From assembly GCF_039909015.1 (NCBI RefSeq), contig NZ_CP150919.1:62001-126000 (forward strand): a stretch of DNA of 64,000 bases, given 5' to 3'. The notes below the pieces were generated by a model that worked only from the letters and a program-made list of their open reading frames with translations, was not told the origin of the DNA and made no database searches. Each line of letters starts with the position of its first letter. Position 1 is the first letter of the stretch. The translations under genes were made by a program, and so were the position numbers. Source of the stretch: Pseudomonas grandcourensis. Its GTDB lineage: Bacteria; Pseudomonadota; Gammaproteobacteria; Pseudomonadales; Pseudomonadaceae. Shown piece after piece: positions 9,405-20,493 of the stretch.

Positions 9405-10511
9405 ATGTCGCTGCCTACTGTTACACCGGTTTCCCCCGCGGAACTGGAAGCCCGATTACGTCTGCACCGTTTGCCGGAACTCGGTCCGGCACGGTTCAAG
9501 AAGCTGCTTGAAGCGTTTGGCTCTGCGTCCAAAGCGATCAGCGCACCGGCCAGTGCCTGGCGTGCACTGGGTTTGCCACTGGCCTGTTCCGAGGCCAGAC
9601 GTAGCACCGAGATCCGTGACGGCGCCAGTCATGCATTGGCCTGGCTGGAGCATCCGGCCCAGCATTTGCTGATGTGGGACCAACCGGACTACCCGGCCCT
9701 GCTGGCACAAATCAGCGATGCACCTCCGCTGTTATTTGTTGCGGGCGATCCGGGTATTCTGGAAAAACCACAACTGGCGATGGTTGGCAGCCGTCGTGCG
9801 TCCCGGCCGGGGATGGACACCGCTGCCGCGTTTTCCCGCAGCCTGGCAGGTGCCGGTTTTGTCATTACCAGCGGACTGGCCCTGGGCATTGACGCCGCCG
9901 CACACCAGGCCGCGCTCGACATCGGCGGGCAAACGGTCGGCGTGCTCGGTACGGGGCTCGAGAAGTTTTATCCACAGCGGAATAGACGCCTGGCGGACGC
10001 CATGATCGCGTCGGGCAGCGCAGTGCTTTCGGAGTTTCCACTGGATGCAGGCCCCAGCGCCGGCAACTTCCCCCGGCGCAACCGGATCATCAGTGGTTTG
10101 TCTCTCGGGGTGCTGGTGGTCGAAGCCAGTGTCGCCAGCGGTTCACTGATCACCGCGAGGCTGGCGGCGGAACAGGGGCGCGAGGTGTTTGCGATGCCCG
10201 GTTCGATCCATCATCCCGGTGCTCGCGGCTGCCATCAGTTGATCCGTGACGGTGCGGTGCTGGTGGAAACCATCGAACATATCCTCGAGGCCTTGCGCGG
10301 CTGGCAACGACTGTCGTTGTCCACAGAAACCTGCACCCCTGCAACGACTGACCCTCTGTTGAAGTTGTTGCATGCCGCGCCTCACACCAGTGAAGCGCTG
10401 GCCGACGCAAGCGGCTGGGCCTTGCCGAAAGTGCTGGCGGCGTTGACGGAGCTGGAAATGGATGGCCGCGCCGTGTGCGAAAGCGGGCGCTGGTTTGCGC
10501 GGGTGAGCTAG
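9405..10511 (+). CDS. dprA: DNA-processing protein DprA (Smf)
   Basis: DprA binds incoming single-stranded DNA during natural transformation and loads RecA. The 368-residue product has an N-terminal SAM-like helical region, the Rossmann-like DNA_processg_A fold (VGSRRASRPG, then TSGLALGIDAAAHQAAL and the EFPLDAGPSAGNFPRRNRIISGLS segment at about 210-240) and a C-terminal winged helix. Start ATG at 9405 follows AAGGAT. It pairs with tsaC downstream, as in PA0021-PA0022. No competence pilus genes are in this window. Confidence 0.96.
   Translation: MSLPTVTPVSPAELEARLRLHRLPELGPARFKKLLEAFGSASKAISAPASAWRALGLPLACSEARRSTEIRDGASHALAWLEHPAQHLLMWDQPDYPALLAQISDAPPLLFVAGDPGILEKPQLAMVGSRRASRPGMDTAAAFSRSLAGAGFVITSGLALGIDAAAHQAALDIGGQTVGVLGTGLEKFYPQRNRRLADAMIASGSAVLSEFPLDAGPSAGNFPRRNRIISGLSLGVLVVEASVASGSLITARLAAEQGREVFAMPGSIHHPGARGCHQLIRDGAVLVETIEHILEALRGWQRLSLSTETCTPATTDPLLKLLHAAPHTSEALADASGWALPKVLAALTELEMDGRAVCESGRWFARVS
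9968..9976 (+). other. perfect DnaA box inside dprA
   Basis: TTATCCACA is embedded in dprA coding sequence. It is another member of the oriC-proximal excess. Confidence 0.55.
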
Positions 10512-10566
10512 GTTTTATAAACAAGATCGGTAAACTGCGCAGAGCCTTATTCTGGAGTGTTTTTTC

Positions 10567-11124
10567 ATGGTCAACAGTTGGCGTGTGCAACAAGCCGCGC
10601 AAGCAATTCGCGCCGGGGCGGTGATTGCCTACCCAACCGAAGCAGTCTGGGGCCTGGGTTGCGACCCGTGGGACGAGGAAGCGGTGGAACGTCTGCTGCT
10701 GATCAAGGGTCGGTCTGTGGACAAGGGGCTGATTCTGGTCGCCGACAACATCCGTCAGTTCGATTTCCTCTTCGAAGACTTCCCCGAGTTGTGGATGGAC
10801 CGCATGGCCAGCACTTGGCCGGGTCCGAACACCTGGCTGGTGCCGCACCAGAATCTGCTGCCGGAGTGGATTACCGGCGTGCATGAAACCGTGGCGCTGC
10901 GGGTCAGCGATCACCCGCTGGTGCGGGACTTGTGCGCGCTGGTCGGGCCGTTGGTGTCGACGTCGGCCAACCCGCAGGGTCGCCCGGCGGCCCGTACGCG
11001 GATTCGCGTCGAACAGTATTTCCGTGGTCAGGTGGATCTGGTGCTGGGTGGCAATCTGGGCGGGCGCAAGAACCCGAGCGTGATTCGCGATCTGGCAACC
11101 GGCAGGGTTGTGCGCCCGGACTGA
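10567..11124 (+). CDS. tsaC: threonylcarbamoyl-AMP synthase
   Basis: TsaC (YrdC/RimN) makes threonylcarbamoyl-AMP from Thr, bicarbonate and ATP, the first step of t6A37 tRNA modification. The 185-residue single-domain form (not the longer Sua5 type) shows [13 protein letters not shown], the KGR(S/P) substrate loop ([16 protein letters not shown]), [10 protein letters not shown] and [14 protein letters not shown]. It follows dprA by 55 bases with ATG at 10567. The order dprA-tsaC-qor-hemF-aroE equals PA0021-PA0025. Confidence 0.96.
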   Translation: MVNSWRVQQAAQAIRAGAVIAYPTEAVWGLGCDPWDEEAVERLLLIKGRSVDKGLILVADNIRQFDFLFEDFPELWMDRMASTWPGPNTWLVPHQNLLPEWITGVHETVALRVSDHPLVRDLCALVGPLVSTSANPQGRPAARTRIRVEQYFRGQVDLVLGGNLGGRKNPSVIRDLATGRVVRPD

Positions 11125-11125
11125 T

Positions 11126-11246
11126 TGTGGCGAGGGGGCTTGCCCCCGTTCGGGTGCGCAGCGCCCGCAAAACCTGCATTCGCGTTGCACAGTTGCCGAA
11201 TGCAGGGCTGCTGCGCAGCCCAACGGGGGCAAGCCCCCTCGCCACA
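11126..11246. repeat. REPIN element, GTGGCGAGGG type
   Basis: Two perfect 25-base inverted arms (11126-11150 and 11222-11246) enclose a 71-base loop that contains nested shorter palindromes, such as CTGCATTCG paired with CGAATGCAG. It fills the spacer between the convergent tsaC and qor genes. It is the same type as the element at 15766-15896. Confidence 0.88.
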
Positions 11247-11248
11247 GG

Positions 11249-13304
<2,056 letters not shown>

Positions 13305-13317
13305 ACGAGGAATCCTG

Positions 13318-14139
13318 ATGGACCGTTACGTCGTATTCGGTAACCCGATTGGCCACAGCAAATCGCCGCTGATCCATCGCCTGTTCGCCGAGCAGACCGC
13401 GCAAAAGCTGGACTACAACACGCTGTTGGCACCACTGGACGACTTTTCCACCTGTGCCCGGACGTTTTTCCTCGAAGGACGCGGCGCCAATGTGACGGTG
13501 CCGTTCAAGGAAGAAGCCTATCTTCTGGCGAACAGCCTGACGGCGCGGGCGCAGCGGGCCGGAGCGGTGAACACCCTGAGCAAACTGGCCGACGGCAGTC
13601 TGCTGGGCGACAACACCGATGGCGCCGGGCTGGTGCGCGATCTGACGGTCAACGCCGGGTTCAGCCTCAAGGGCAAACGCATCCTGCTGCTCGGTGCCGG
13701 CGGCGCGGTACGCGGTGCTTTGGAGCCCTTGCTGGCCGAGCAAGCGGCATCGGTGATCATCGCCAACCGCACGGTGGAAAAGGCCGAGTTGCTGGCGGAA
13801 CTGTTCTGCGATCTGGGGCCGGTCTCGGCCAGCGGCTACGACTGGTTGCGGGAGTCGGTGGACCTGATCATCAACGCGACGTCGGCGAGCCTGACCGGCG
13901 ATGTGCCGCCGATTGCTGCCAGCCTGATCGAGCCGGGCAAAACGGTGTGCTACGACATGATGTACGGCAAGGAACCGACTTCGTTCTGCCGCTGGGCCAG
14001 TGAACACGGGGCGGCGGTGGCGATGGATGGCTTGGGGATGCTGGCCGAGCAAGCGGCGGAGGCGTTTTTCCTGTGGCGCGGAGTGCGACCGGATACGGCG
14101 CCGGTGTTGGCTGAACTTCGCCGGCAGTTGGCCCTTTAA
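13318..14139 (+). CDS. aroE: shikimate 5-dehydrogenase
   Basis: AroE reduces 3-dehydroshikimate to shikimate with NADPH in aromatic amino acid synthesis. The 273-residue product begins [23 protein letters not shown] (substrate-binding Ser pair) and contains NVTVPFKE with the catalytic Lys, [14 protein letters not shown] (catalytic Asp) and [13 protein letters not shown] (NADP-binding). It follows hemF at 13 bases with an AACGAGGAA ribosome-binding stretch. It ends five bases from the convergent SulP gene. Confidence 0.97.
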   Translation: MDRYVVFGNPIGHSKSPLIHRLFAEQTAQKLDYNTLLAPLDDFSTCARTFFLEGRGANVTVPFKEEAYLLANSLTARAQRAGAVNTLSKLADGSLLGDNTDGAGLVRDLTVNAGFSLKGKRILLLGAGGAVRGALEPLLAEQAASVIIANRTVEKAELLAELFCDLGPVSASGYDWLRESVDLIINATSASLTGDVPPIAASLIEPGKTVCYDMMYGKEPTSFCRWASEHGAAVAMDGLGMLAEQAAEAFFLWRGVRPDTAPVLAELRRQLAL

Positions 14140-14144
14140 AGTCT

Positions 14145-15713
14145 TTAATCCTCAAACCGGATCGGGCACTTCTGCGCCCCTTCCAGCTTCCTCAGCTCTT
14201 CCACCACCTGCGGCCGGGCCCGGCGCAAGGTCAGGCTGCGGTCCTGGCGAAGCAGGCGCCGCGCTTCCTGATGCAGCATTTCCACCCCGGAATAGTCGAT
14301 GAAGTTGATCTGTTGCGCCTCGATCACCACGCGCGCGCCGTGCATGCGTTGCAGGCGCACTTGCAGGTAATGGCTGGCGCCGAAAAAGATCGAGCCCCCT
14401 ACCCGCAGAATGTCTTCCTCGCCATCTCGCACATGCTGCACCCGTGGTTGCGATGTGCGTTTGAGGTAGAAAAAAAGCGAGGCCAACACACCGGCGTAGA
14501 TCGCCGTCTGCAATTCCAGCAGCAGGGTGGCGACGCAGGTCAGCGCCATGACCACGAACTCGGCGCGGCTGACCCGCAACAATGCGCGAATGCCGCGATG
14601 GTCCACCAGTCCCCAGGCGATCAACAGAATGCTGCCGGCCATGGCCGGAATCGGGATGTGTGCGATCAGGCTCGCACCGAAGATCGCAAACAGCGCCACC
14701 CACAGTGCCGAAAAAATCCCGGCCAGCGGCGAACAGGCCCCCGCTTCATAGCTCAGGCCTGAGCGAGTGAAGGAACCGGCTGACAGCGATCCGGAAAAAA
14801 ACGCACCGACGATATTCGACAGGCCTTGGGCACGAACTTCCTGATTCGCGTCGAGTAATTGCTGCGAACGTGCGGAGATCGAGCGGGCAATCGACAGGCT
14901 GGTGACCAGTCCGAGCATACCGACCGCCACCGCGCTGGGCAGCAGGCGCAGGATCAGATCGAGGTCCAGCGGCAACGGACTGAAGGGCGGCAGTTTGCCG
15001 GTGAAGGCGCTGACCAGTTGCACATGGCCGAACATTGATGGCCAGAGCCAAACCAGCAAACCGCCGAGAATCAGGGTGATCAAGAGCGTCGGCCAGCGTG
15101 GCAGCAGCAGCTTGAGGATCACACCCACCACCACCGTCGCCAGCCCCAGCGCCAGCGAAGGTTTGTCCATTTCGCCGAAATGACGCAACAAGGTGATGAA
15201 ACTGTCCAGCGCGGTGGCCTGGCTGGGCAAGTCCAGCCCCAGCAGGTTAGGCAATTGACCGATGGCAATCACCACGGCGGCACCCAGGGTGAAGCCGAGC
15301 ACCACCGAGTGCGAGACGAAATTCACCAGCGCGCCAAACCGCAACAATCCCAGCAACCACTGAAAGAGGCCGGCCAGAAACGTCAGCAACAGGATCAACA
15401 TGACGTAGTCCTGCGACGCTGGAACGGCCAGAGGACTGACGCTGGCGTACAGGACAATGGAGATAGCCGCCGTAGGACCGCAGATCAAATGCCACGACGA
15501 GCCCCAGAGACAGGCGATCAATACCGGGATGATTGCCGCGTACAGGCCGTATTCCGGCGGCAGGCCGGCAATCAGTGCATAGGCAATGGATTGCGGCAAC
15601 GCGAGAATCGCGCCGCTGAGGCCTACGATCAGGTCGCGACCGACACTGGCGCGAGTTTGCCGGGGTAGCCAGGTGAGGAATGGGAAGAGTGAATGGCGGC
15701 TTGGCAGGGCCAT
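14145..15713 (-). CDS. SulP-family anion permease with STAS domain
   Basis: The 522-residue inner-membrane protein has the SulP signature region near the N-terminus (LSGAILALPQSIAYALIAGLPPEYGLYAAIIP, about residues 33-64), 10-12 hydrophobic segments and a C-terminal STAS domain (about 430-520). The position corresponds to PA0029. Family members carry sulfate, bicarbonate, dicarboxylates or other anions and the substrate cannot be fixed from sequence. It converges on aroE. A REPIN lies upstream of its start. Confidence 0.9.
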   Translation of the reverse strand: MALPSRHSLFPFLTWLPRQTRASVGRDLIVGLSGAILALPQSIAYALIAGLPPEYGLYAAIIPVLIACLWGSSWHLICGPTAAISIVLYASVSPLAVPASQDYVMLILLLTFLAGLFQWLLGLLRFGALVNFVSHSVVLGFTLGAAVVIAIGQLPNLLGLDLPSQATALDSFITLLRHFGEMDKPSLALGLATVVVGVILKLLLPRWPTLLITLILGGLLVWLWPSMFGHVQLVSAFTGKLPPFSPLPLDLDLILRLLPSAVAVGMLGLVTSLSIARSISARSQQLLDANQEVRAQGLSNIVGAFFSGSLSAGSFTRSGLSYEAGACSPLAGIFSALWVALFAIFGASLIAHIPIPAMAGSILLIAWGLVDHRGIRALLRVSRAEFVVMALTCVATLLLELQTAIYAGVLASLFFYLKRTSQPRVQHVRDGEEDILRVGGSIFFGASHYLQVRLQRMHGARVVIEAQQINFIDYSGVEMLHQEARRLLRQDRSLTLRRARPQVVEELRKLEGAQKCPIRFED

Positions 15714-15765
15714 GGGGCCTCTCGGTTGGGGATTTTGCGCAAGGGTAGCAGGACAAGGTGATCAT

Positions 15766-15896
15766 TGTGGCGAGGGAGCTTGCTCCCGCTGGACCGCGTG
15801 GCGGTCCCAAAAGGGCAATCACGATGTGTCTGACTCATCGAGGTAACCGGATTGCGTCTGCTGCGCAGCCGAGCGGGAGCAAGCTCCCTCGCCACA
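15766..15896. repeat. REPIN element, GTGGCGAGGG type
   Basis: Two perfect 25-base inverted arms (15766-15790 and 15872-15896) lie between the SulP start and the choX stop. The arm sequence differs from the element at 11126-11246 mainly by GGGAGC for GGGGGC. The loop is about 81 bases. Confidence 0.87.
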
Positions 15897-15904
15897 GGTA
15901 ATCA

Positions 15905-16825
15905 TCAGAGTTTGGCTTTGACCGCCGGCAACGCATCCTGCCCATCCACGGTCTTCACTCCATCGAGCCACTTGTCCAGCACCGCCGGGTTGGCCTTGAT
16001 CCACGCCTTGGCCGCGTCGGCATTGCTGACTTTCTTGTTCACCACCTCGGCCATGATGCTGTTCTCCATGTCCTGGGTGAAGTTCAGGTTGGTCAGCAGT
16101 TTGCCGACGTTCGGGCAGGCCTGTGCATAACCTTTGCGGGTCAGGGTGTGCACGCTGCCGGTGTCACCGAAGTATTTCTCGCCACCCTTCAGATAGTGCA
16201 TTTTCAGTTGCACGTTCATCGGGTGCGGGGTCCAGCCGAGGAAGGTCATGAATTTCTGTTTTTTCACCGCGCGGGACACTTCCGCCAACATCGCCTGCTC
16301 GCTGGATTCGACCAGTTTCCACTGACCCATGTCGAAATCGTTTTTCTTGATGATCTCTTGCAGCGAGATATTCGCCGGCGCGCCGGAGCCGATGCCGTAG
16401 ATCTTGCGGTCGAACTTGTCGGCGTATTTGTTCAGGTCGGCAAAGTTATGCACACCCGCGTCCCACACGTAGTCCGGAACGGCGAGCGTGAATTCGGTGC
16501 CGTCGAGGTTCTTCGCCAATTGCGTGACATCGCCGTTGGCGACGAACTTGTCGTAAAAGCCCTGCTGCGCCGGCATCCAGTTACCCAGGAACACATCGAC
16601 CTGGCCATCCTTGAGTCCGCCAAAGGTGATCGGCACCGCGAGGGTGTCGACCTTGGCCTTGTAGCCCATGCCGTCCAGCAGAAACCCGGTGATGGCATTG
16701 GTCGCGGCAATGTCGCTCCAGCCCGGGTCGGCCATTTTCACGGTCTCGCAACTCTGATCGGCAAATGCCGATGCACTGCCCAGAGCCAGCAGCCCGACCG
16801 TCAGTACTGTGGATAACCTTTGCAT
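15905..16825 (-). CDS. choX: choline/quaternary-amine ABC transporter substrate-binding protein
   Basis: The 306-residue periplasmic protein has a signal peptide (MQRLSTVLTVGLLALGSASAFA) and an OpuAC-type ligand-binding fold (MADPGWSDIAATNAITGFLLDGMGY, then DVFLGNWMPAQ). This matches the choline-binding ChoX/BetX group. It lies 16 bases downstream of choline sulfatase betC in an apparent betC-choX operon, so choline or choline sulfate uptake is the likely role. No permease or ATPase gene is adjacent. It probably docks onto a Cbc-type transporter encoded elsewhere, as described for orphan binding proteins in Pseudomonas. Confidence 0.87.
   Translation of the reverse strand: MQRLSTVLTVGLLALGSASAFADQSCETVKMADPGWSDIAATNAITGFLLDGMGYKAKVDTLAVPITFGGLKDGQVDVFLGNWMPAQQGFYDKFVANGDVTQLAKNLDGTEFTLAVPDYVWDAGVHNFADLNKYADKFDRKIYGIGSGAPANISLQEIIKKNDFDMGQWKLVESSEQAMLAEVSRAVKKQKFMTFLGWTPHPMNVQLKMHYLKGGEKYFGDTGSVHTLTRKGYAQACPNVGKLLTNLNFTQDMENSIMAEVVNKKVSNADAAKAWIKANPAVLDKWLDGVKTVDGQDALPAVKAKL
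16808..16816 (-). other. perfect DnaA box at the 5' end of choX
   Basis: TGTGGATAA overlaps codons 4 to 6 of choX and forms a same-orientation pair, 53 bases apart, with the box at 16861. Confidence 0.58.
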
Positions 16826-16841
16826 GGACTTCCCCTTAACA

Positions 16842-18356
16842 TTATTGGTTTTGGCAGGGTTGTGGATAACGCGCTTTACGCTCCAGATCGTCGAGGTCGA
16901 TGTGGTTGCGCATGTACTGCTGACTGGCGTCGACCAGCGGCTGGTGATCCCAGCTCTTCAGCTTGCCGAGGGTCAGCGCCTCGGTCACGAAGCGTCGGCG
17001 CCGCTGGCTGGCGAGCACCTGCTGGTGAATCGCCGGAATGTTCCATTTGGCCCGTGCCTCGGCGAGAAAATCGTCGAAAAGCTGGCGATGTTGCGGCGAA
17101 TGACTGAGTTCTTCCAGTTCGCGAGGGTCATTCTGTACGTCGAAGAGCAGGCAAGGGTCGTCTTCGCTGTAGATGAATTTGTAGGCACCTCGGCGGATCA
17201 TCATTAACGGACTGATGGTGCCTTCGGCCATGTATTCGCCGAACACCTCGTCGTGACCGCCCTGCCCTTGCAGGTGCGGGACCAGCGAGCGTCCGTCCAG
17301 CGGCAAACCCGGTTCCAGCGAGCCGCCGGCCAGTTCGACGAAGGTCGGCAACAGGTCCGCCGTGGAAACACTGGCGCTGACCCGGCCGGCGCCGAACTGC
17401 CCTGGTGCGCTGATCAGCAGCGGCACCCGTGCAGCCATTTCGTACCAGTGCATTTTGTACCAGAGGCCACGCTCGCCGAGCATGTCGCCGTGGTCACCGG
17501 AGAACACGATGATGGTGTCATCGATCAGCCCGGTATCCTCGAGGGTTTGCAGGAGTTTGCCGACGTTGCTGTCGATATAGCTGCACGCGCCGAAATAGGC
17601 GCGGCGGGCATCGCGGATCTTATCCACAGGCAGTGGCTTGTCCCACAGGTCGTAGACCTTGAGCAGGCGTTGCGAGTGCGGATCGAGACCATGCGGGTCC
17701 GGGGTTGTAGGCAGCGGAATGTCGGCATCGTCGTACAAATCCCAGAAAGCCTTGGGAATCGTGTACGGATCGTGTGGGTGAGTCATGGAAACGGTCAGGC
17801 AGAAAGGCTGGTCGCCATCCTCGCGGATATGGTCGAACAGGTACTGCTGGGCCTTGAACACCACCTCTTCGTCGAAATCCAGCTGATTGGTGCGCACGCA
17901 CGGGCCGGCTTGCAGCACTGACGACATGTTGTGATACCAGGTCGGGCGCACGTCCGGTTCATCCCAGTTCACCGCCCAGCCGTAGTCAGCCGGGTAGATG
18001 TCACTGGTCAGGCGTTCTTCGTAGCCATGCAACTGGTCCGGGCCACAGAAATGCATCTTGCCCGACAGAGCGGTGCGGTAGCCGAGGCGGCGCAGGTAGT
18101 GGGCGTAGGTCGGTACGTCGGCGGGGAAATCGGCGGCGTTGTCGTAGGCGCCGATCTTGCTCGGCAACTGGCCGCTGACCAGGGTGAAACGCGACGGCGC
18201 GCACAATGGGCTGTTGCAATAAGCCGAGTCGAACACCACGCCTTGTGCGGCGAGGCGGCTCAGATGAGGCAGTTTGATGGGCGATGGGCCGTAGAACGGC
18301 AACATTGGCGCGGCCATTTGATCGGCCATGATGAAAAGAATGTTCTTGCGCTTCAT
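16842..18356 (-). CDS. betC: choline-sulfatase
   Basis: BetC hydrolyses choline-O-sulfate to choline and sulfate. The 504-residue product has the sulfatase signature C52-A-P-S-R, with Cys52 expected to become formylglycine, the N-terminal metal site segment NILFIMADQM, and GDHGDMLGERGLWYK. I prefer the ATG at 18354-18356 (MKRKNILFIMADQ), which gives the family's usual length and N-terminus. An in-frame ATG six codons upstream (18374) is possible, and neither has a strong Shine-Dalgarno. It is divergent from the LysR gene and is followed by choX. Confidence 0.95.
   Translation of the reverse strand: MKRKNILFIMADQMAAPMLPFYGPSPIKLPHLSRLAAQGVVFDSAYCNSPLCAPSRFTLVSGQLPSKIGAYDNAADFPADVPTYAHYLRRLGYRTALSGKMHFCGPDQLHGYEERLTSDIYPADYGWAVNWDEPDVRPTWYHNMSSVLQAGPCVRTNQLDFDEEVVFKAQQYLFDHIREDGDQPFCLTVSMTHPHDPYTIPKAFWDLYDDADIPLPTTPDPHGLDPHSQRLLKVYDLWDKPLPVDKIRDARRAYFGACSYIDSNVGKLLQTLEDTGLIDDTIIVFSGDHGDMLGERGLWYKMHWYEMAARVPLLISAPGQFGAGRVSASVSTADLLPTFVELAGGSLEPGLPLDGRSLVPHLQGQGGHDEVFGEYMAEGTISPLMMIRRGAYKFIYSEDDPCLLFDVQNDPRELEELSHSPQHRQLFDDFLAEARAKWNIPAIHQQVLASQRRRRFVTEALTLGKLKSWDHQPLVDASQQYMRNHIDLDDLERKARYPQPCQNQ
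16861..16869 (-). other. perfect DnaA box at the 3' end of betC
   Basis: TGTGGATAA lies within the last codons of betC, 53 bases from the box in choX and in the same orientation. Confidence 0.58.
17620..17628 (+). other. perfect DnaA box inside betC
   Basis: TTATCCACA is embedded in the middle of betC coding sequence. Confidence 0.55.
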
Positions 18357-18470
18357 GTGATCGCGGCATTCCATAGTGGATGTTTATGCGAGAGTGCTGG
18401 CTTCGAGAATGAAACCCTCGCACCTTGCGGTAAAGCCCATGCACGGCAATGACTAGGATAAGCACAGCTT

Positions 18471-19421
18471 ATGTATGACGCCCTTGGTGACCTGTCACTG
18501 GATCTGCTTCGCGCCTTCGAAGCGGCGGCCCGTCAGCGCAGCTTCACCGCGGCGGCGGTTGAACTGGGCACCACGCAACCGGCCATCAGTCAGCAAATCA
18601 AACGCCTGGAAGAACAACTGGCAACACGTCTGTTCGACCGCATTTATCGTGGAATCGAACTGACTGAGGCCGGGCAGATCCTTTTCGAGCAGGTTCAGCT
18701 CGGTTTACAGAATATAGACGCAGGATTGAGCGCAATCAGCGCACAGCAACAGCATGAAGTGCTGCAGGTGGCCACGGATTTTGCCTTCGCCGCCTATTGG
18801 CTGATGCCGCGCCTGCACCGCTTTCACGCGGCTAATCCGCAGGTGGATGTCAGCCTGGTCACCAGTGAACGCAGCCATAACATGCTACGTACCGATATCG
18901 ATGTGGCGGTGCTGTTCGGCGATGGCCGCTTCAAGCAGGGTGAGAGCCACTGGCTGTTCAGCGAGGAAGTGTTTCCGGTGTGCAGCCCGCAGTTGTTGAG
19001 CGAACGTACCCTGCCCTTGCCGGCCCAGGCATTGCTGGAGTTTCCGTTGCTGCACCTGCGCGGCGAACACAGCAGTAACTGGTTCGACTGGAGTGGTGTG
19101 TTCCGCGAGCTGGGTATCACTTCGCCCCCGGCGCCCGGGCAGTTGCGCTTCGACAACTACACCCTGCTGATTCAGGCGGCGATTGGCGGCCAAGGCGTAG
19201 CCATTGGCTGGCGCCACCTTGTGGATAACTTGCTGGCGCAAGGGTTGTTGTGTCGTCCGATTGGCGAAACGGTGATGTCGAGGCTGGGTTACTACGTGGT
19301 CCTGCCCCAGCGCAAACGACGCGGAGCATTGATCCAGCAGTTTGTGGATTGGTTGATGGCTGAACAGGCGAGCAGTGCGCAATCGCTCAACGGCCTGACG
19401 CTGCCGTCCATTGCGGTTTAG
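18471..19421 (+). CDS. betR: LysR-type regulator of choline-sulfate utilisation
   Basis: The 316-residue product is a LysR-type regulator with an N-terminal winged helix-turn-helix (LRAFEAAARQRSFTAAAVELGTTQPAISQQIKRLE is the region at about residues 13-48) and a periplasmic-binding-like effector domain. It is divergently transcribed from betC across a 114-base spacer, the classical LysR arrangement, and its order matches PA0032-PA0031. The inducer is probably choline or choline sulfate, by inference. The symbol betR follows usage for this locus. The stop codon overlaps the end of the next convergent gene. Confidence 0.88.
   Translation: MYDALGDLSLDLLRAFEAAARQRSFTAAAVELGTTQPAISQQIKRLEEQLATRLFDRIYRGIELTEAGQILFEQVQLGLQNIDAGLSAISAQQQHEVLQVATDFAFAAYWLMPRLHRFHAANPQVDVSLVTSERSHNMLRTDIDVAVLFGDGRFKQGESHWLFSEEVFPVCSPQLLSERTLPLPAQALLEFPLLHLRGEHSSNWFDWSGVFRELGITSPPAPGQLRFDNYTLLIQAAIGGQGVAIGWRHLVDNLLAQGLLCRPIGETVMSRLGYYVVLPQRKRRGALIQQFVDWLMAEQASSAQSLNGLTLPSIAV
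19220..19228 (-). other. perfect DnaA box inside the LysR gene
   Basis: TGTGGATAA lies in the 3' third of the regulator gene. It is the last box of the dense series. The next perfect copy is 31 kb away. Confidence 0.55.
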
Positions 19422-20080
19422 CTGTCGGTGGCGATGAAGTTGACGTGCTCTCGGATGTGCAGGTTCAAGTGCAATTCATCGGCAATGCCCACGGCGGTGC
19501 GGGCCAGCCGTTCCAGCGGTTCGGCCAACCGCGGCTCGAGGTTGCCACCGATTTGGGCAAAATGTTCGATGGTCAGCCCAGGTACACCGCGCGGCTCGTT
19601 AACCAGCGTCCACTTCAATGGACTGCTCTGCAGTGCCTCGCGGATTTCCTCGGCGGCGTGACGCTGCAAGCTGTCCTCGGATTCCGGATCGTCCAGCACG
19701 TCGAAATCACCCACCAGAAACAACCGGGTGATGTTTGCTGCCTGCATGCCATCGATTAGCGCATCCACTGCCAGCACCTGCTCGACCGGGCCCGGCACGA
19801 TGTTTTTTTCCACGTGTTCGCTGTTGAACGGTAAGCCTGGAGCGTCCAGCAAACAGATGACCACGGAGCTGCCGGCCACACTCTGTTTGACCCGTTGCGC
19901 GTCGAGCAGGTCGCCAGTCTTGGTGCGCAGCCCCGGACGGGGTGCCAGCGCATTGAGGTCATCGAGAATCGCGATGACTTCATGCTGGCGCCGCAGCATT
20001 TCAGCCATCAGCGCACTGCCCAGGCTACTCATGGCACCATAAAGCACCACTTTCACGACGGGGGTTTCGGCATTTTTCAT
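19418..20080 (-). CDS. NAD(P)-binding atypical SDR-like protein
   Basis: The 220-residue product has a Rossmann-like N-terminus (VVLYGAMSSLGSALMAEMLRR, residues about 11-31, with the motif degenerate relative to GxxGxxG) and resembles NAD(P)H-binding atypical short-chain dehydrogenases of the YwnB/NmrA type. These can act as redox sensors or reductases. The Tyr-x-x-x-Lys catalytic pair of classical SDRs is not evident. It is convergent with the LysR gene (three-base overlap) and divergent from the DOPA-dioxygenase-like gene. Substrate and role are unknown. Confidence 0.75.
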   Translation of the reverse strand: MKNAETPVVKVVLYGAMSSLGSALMAEMLRRQHEVIAILDDLNALAPRPGLRTKTGDLLDAQRVKQSVAGSSVVICLLDAPGLPFNSEHVEKNIVPGPVEQVLAVDALIDGMQAANITRLFLVGDFDVLDDPESEDSLQRHAAEEIREALQSSPLKWTLVNEPRGVPGLTIEHFAQIGGNLEPRLAEPLERLARTAVGIADELHLNLHIREHVNFIATDS

Positions 20081-20166
20081 GGCTGGGCTTCCTGTTTTCC
20101 AGCGGCTATATGATGTTTGACCCGCAGGAATCAGCGAGGGTTCGAACAGTTTTCAGAGGGGTTCAG

Positions 20167-20493
20167 ATGCAGCAGATCACGGGTTACCACGCCCACGTTT
20201 ATTTCGATGCCGGCACGATCGGGCAGGCGCGGGCCTTGTGTGAGCAGGCAGCGCAATTGTTTCCACTGAAAATAGGCCGCGTGCACGAGAGGCCGGTCGG
20301 TCCGCACCCGGACTGGAGCTGCCAGTTGGCGTTCGAGCCGCAGGTGCTGGGCGACGTGCTGCCGTGGCTGGCGCTGAACCGCAAGGGTCTGGTGGTGTTT
20401 CTGCACCCGGACACCGGCGACGATCTGCTTGACCACACCGAGCATGCGATCTGGATGGGTGCTATTCGTCCGTTGGACCTGACTGTTTTTTGA
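20167..20493 (+). CDS. DOPA 4,5-dioxygenase family protein
   Basis: The 108-residue protein matches the small DOPA 4,5-dioxygenase-like family: GYHAHVYFDAGT at residues 5-16, IGRVHERPVGPHPDWSCQLAF at about 37-57 and HTEHAIWMG near the C-terminus supply the conserved His residues. Bacterial members are of unclear function. The fungal homologue cleaves L-DOPA. I took the ATG at 20167, preceded by AGAGGGG, rather than an in-frame ATG 19 codons upstream. It ends directly at the stop of the convergent GFA-domain gene. Confidence 0.82.
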   Translation: MQQITGYHAHVYFDAGTIGQARALCEQAAQLFPLKIGRVHERPVGPHPDWSCQLAFEPQVLGDVLPWLALNRKGLVVFLHPDTGDDLLDHTEHAIWMGAIRPLDLTVF

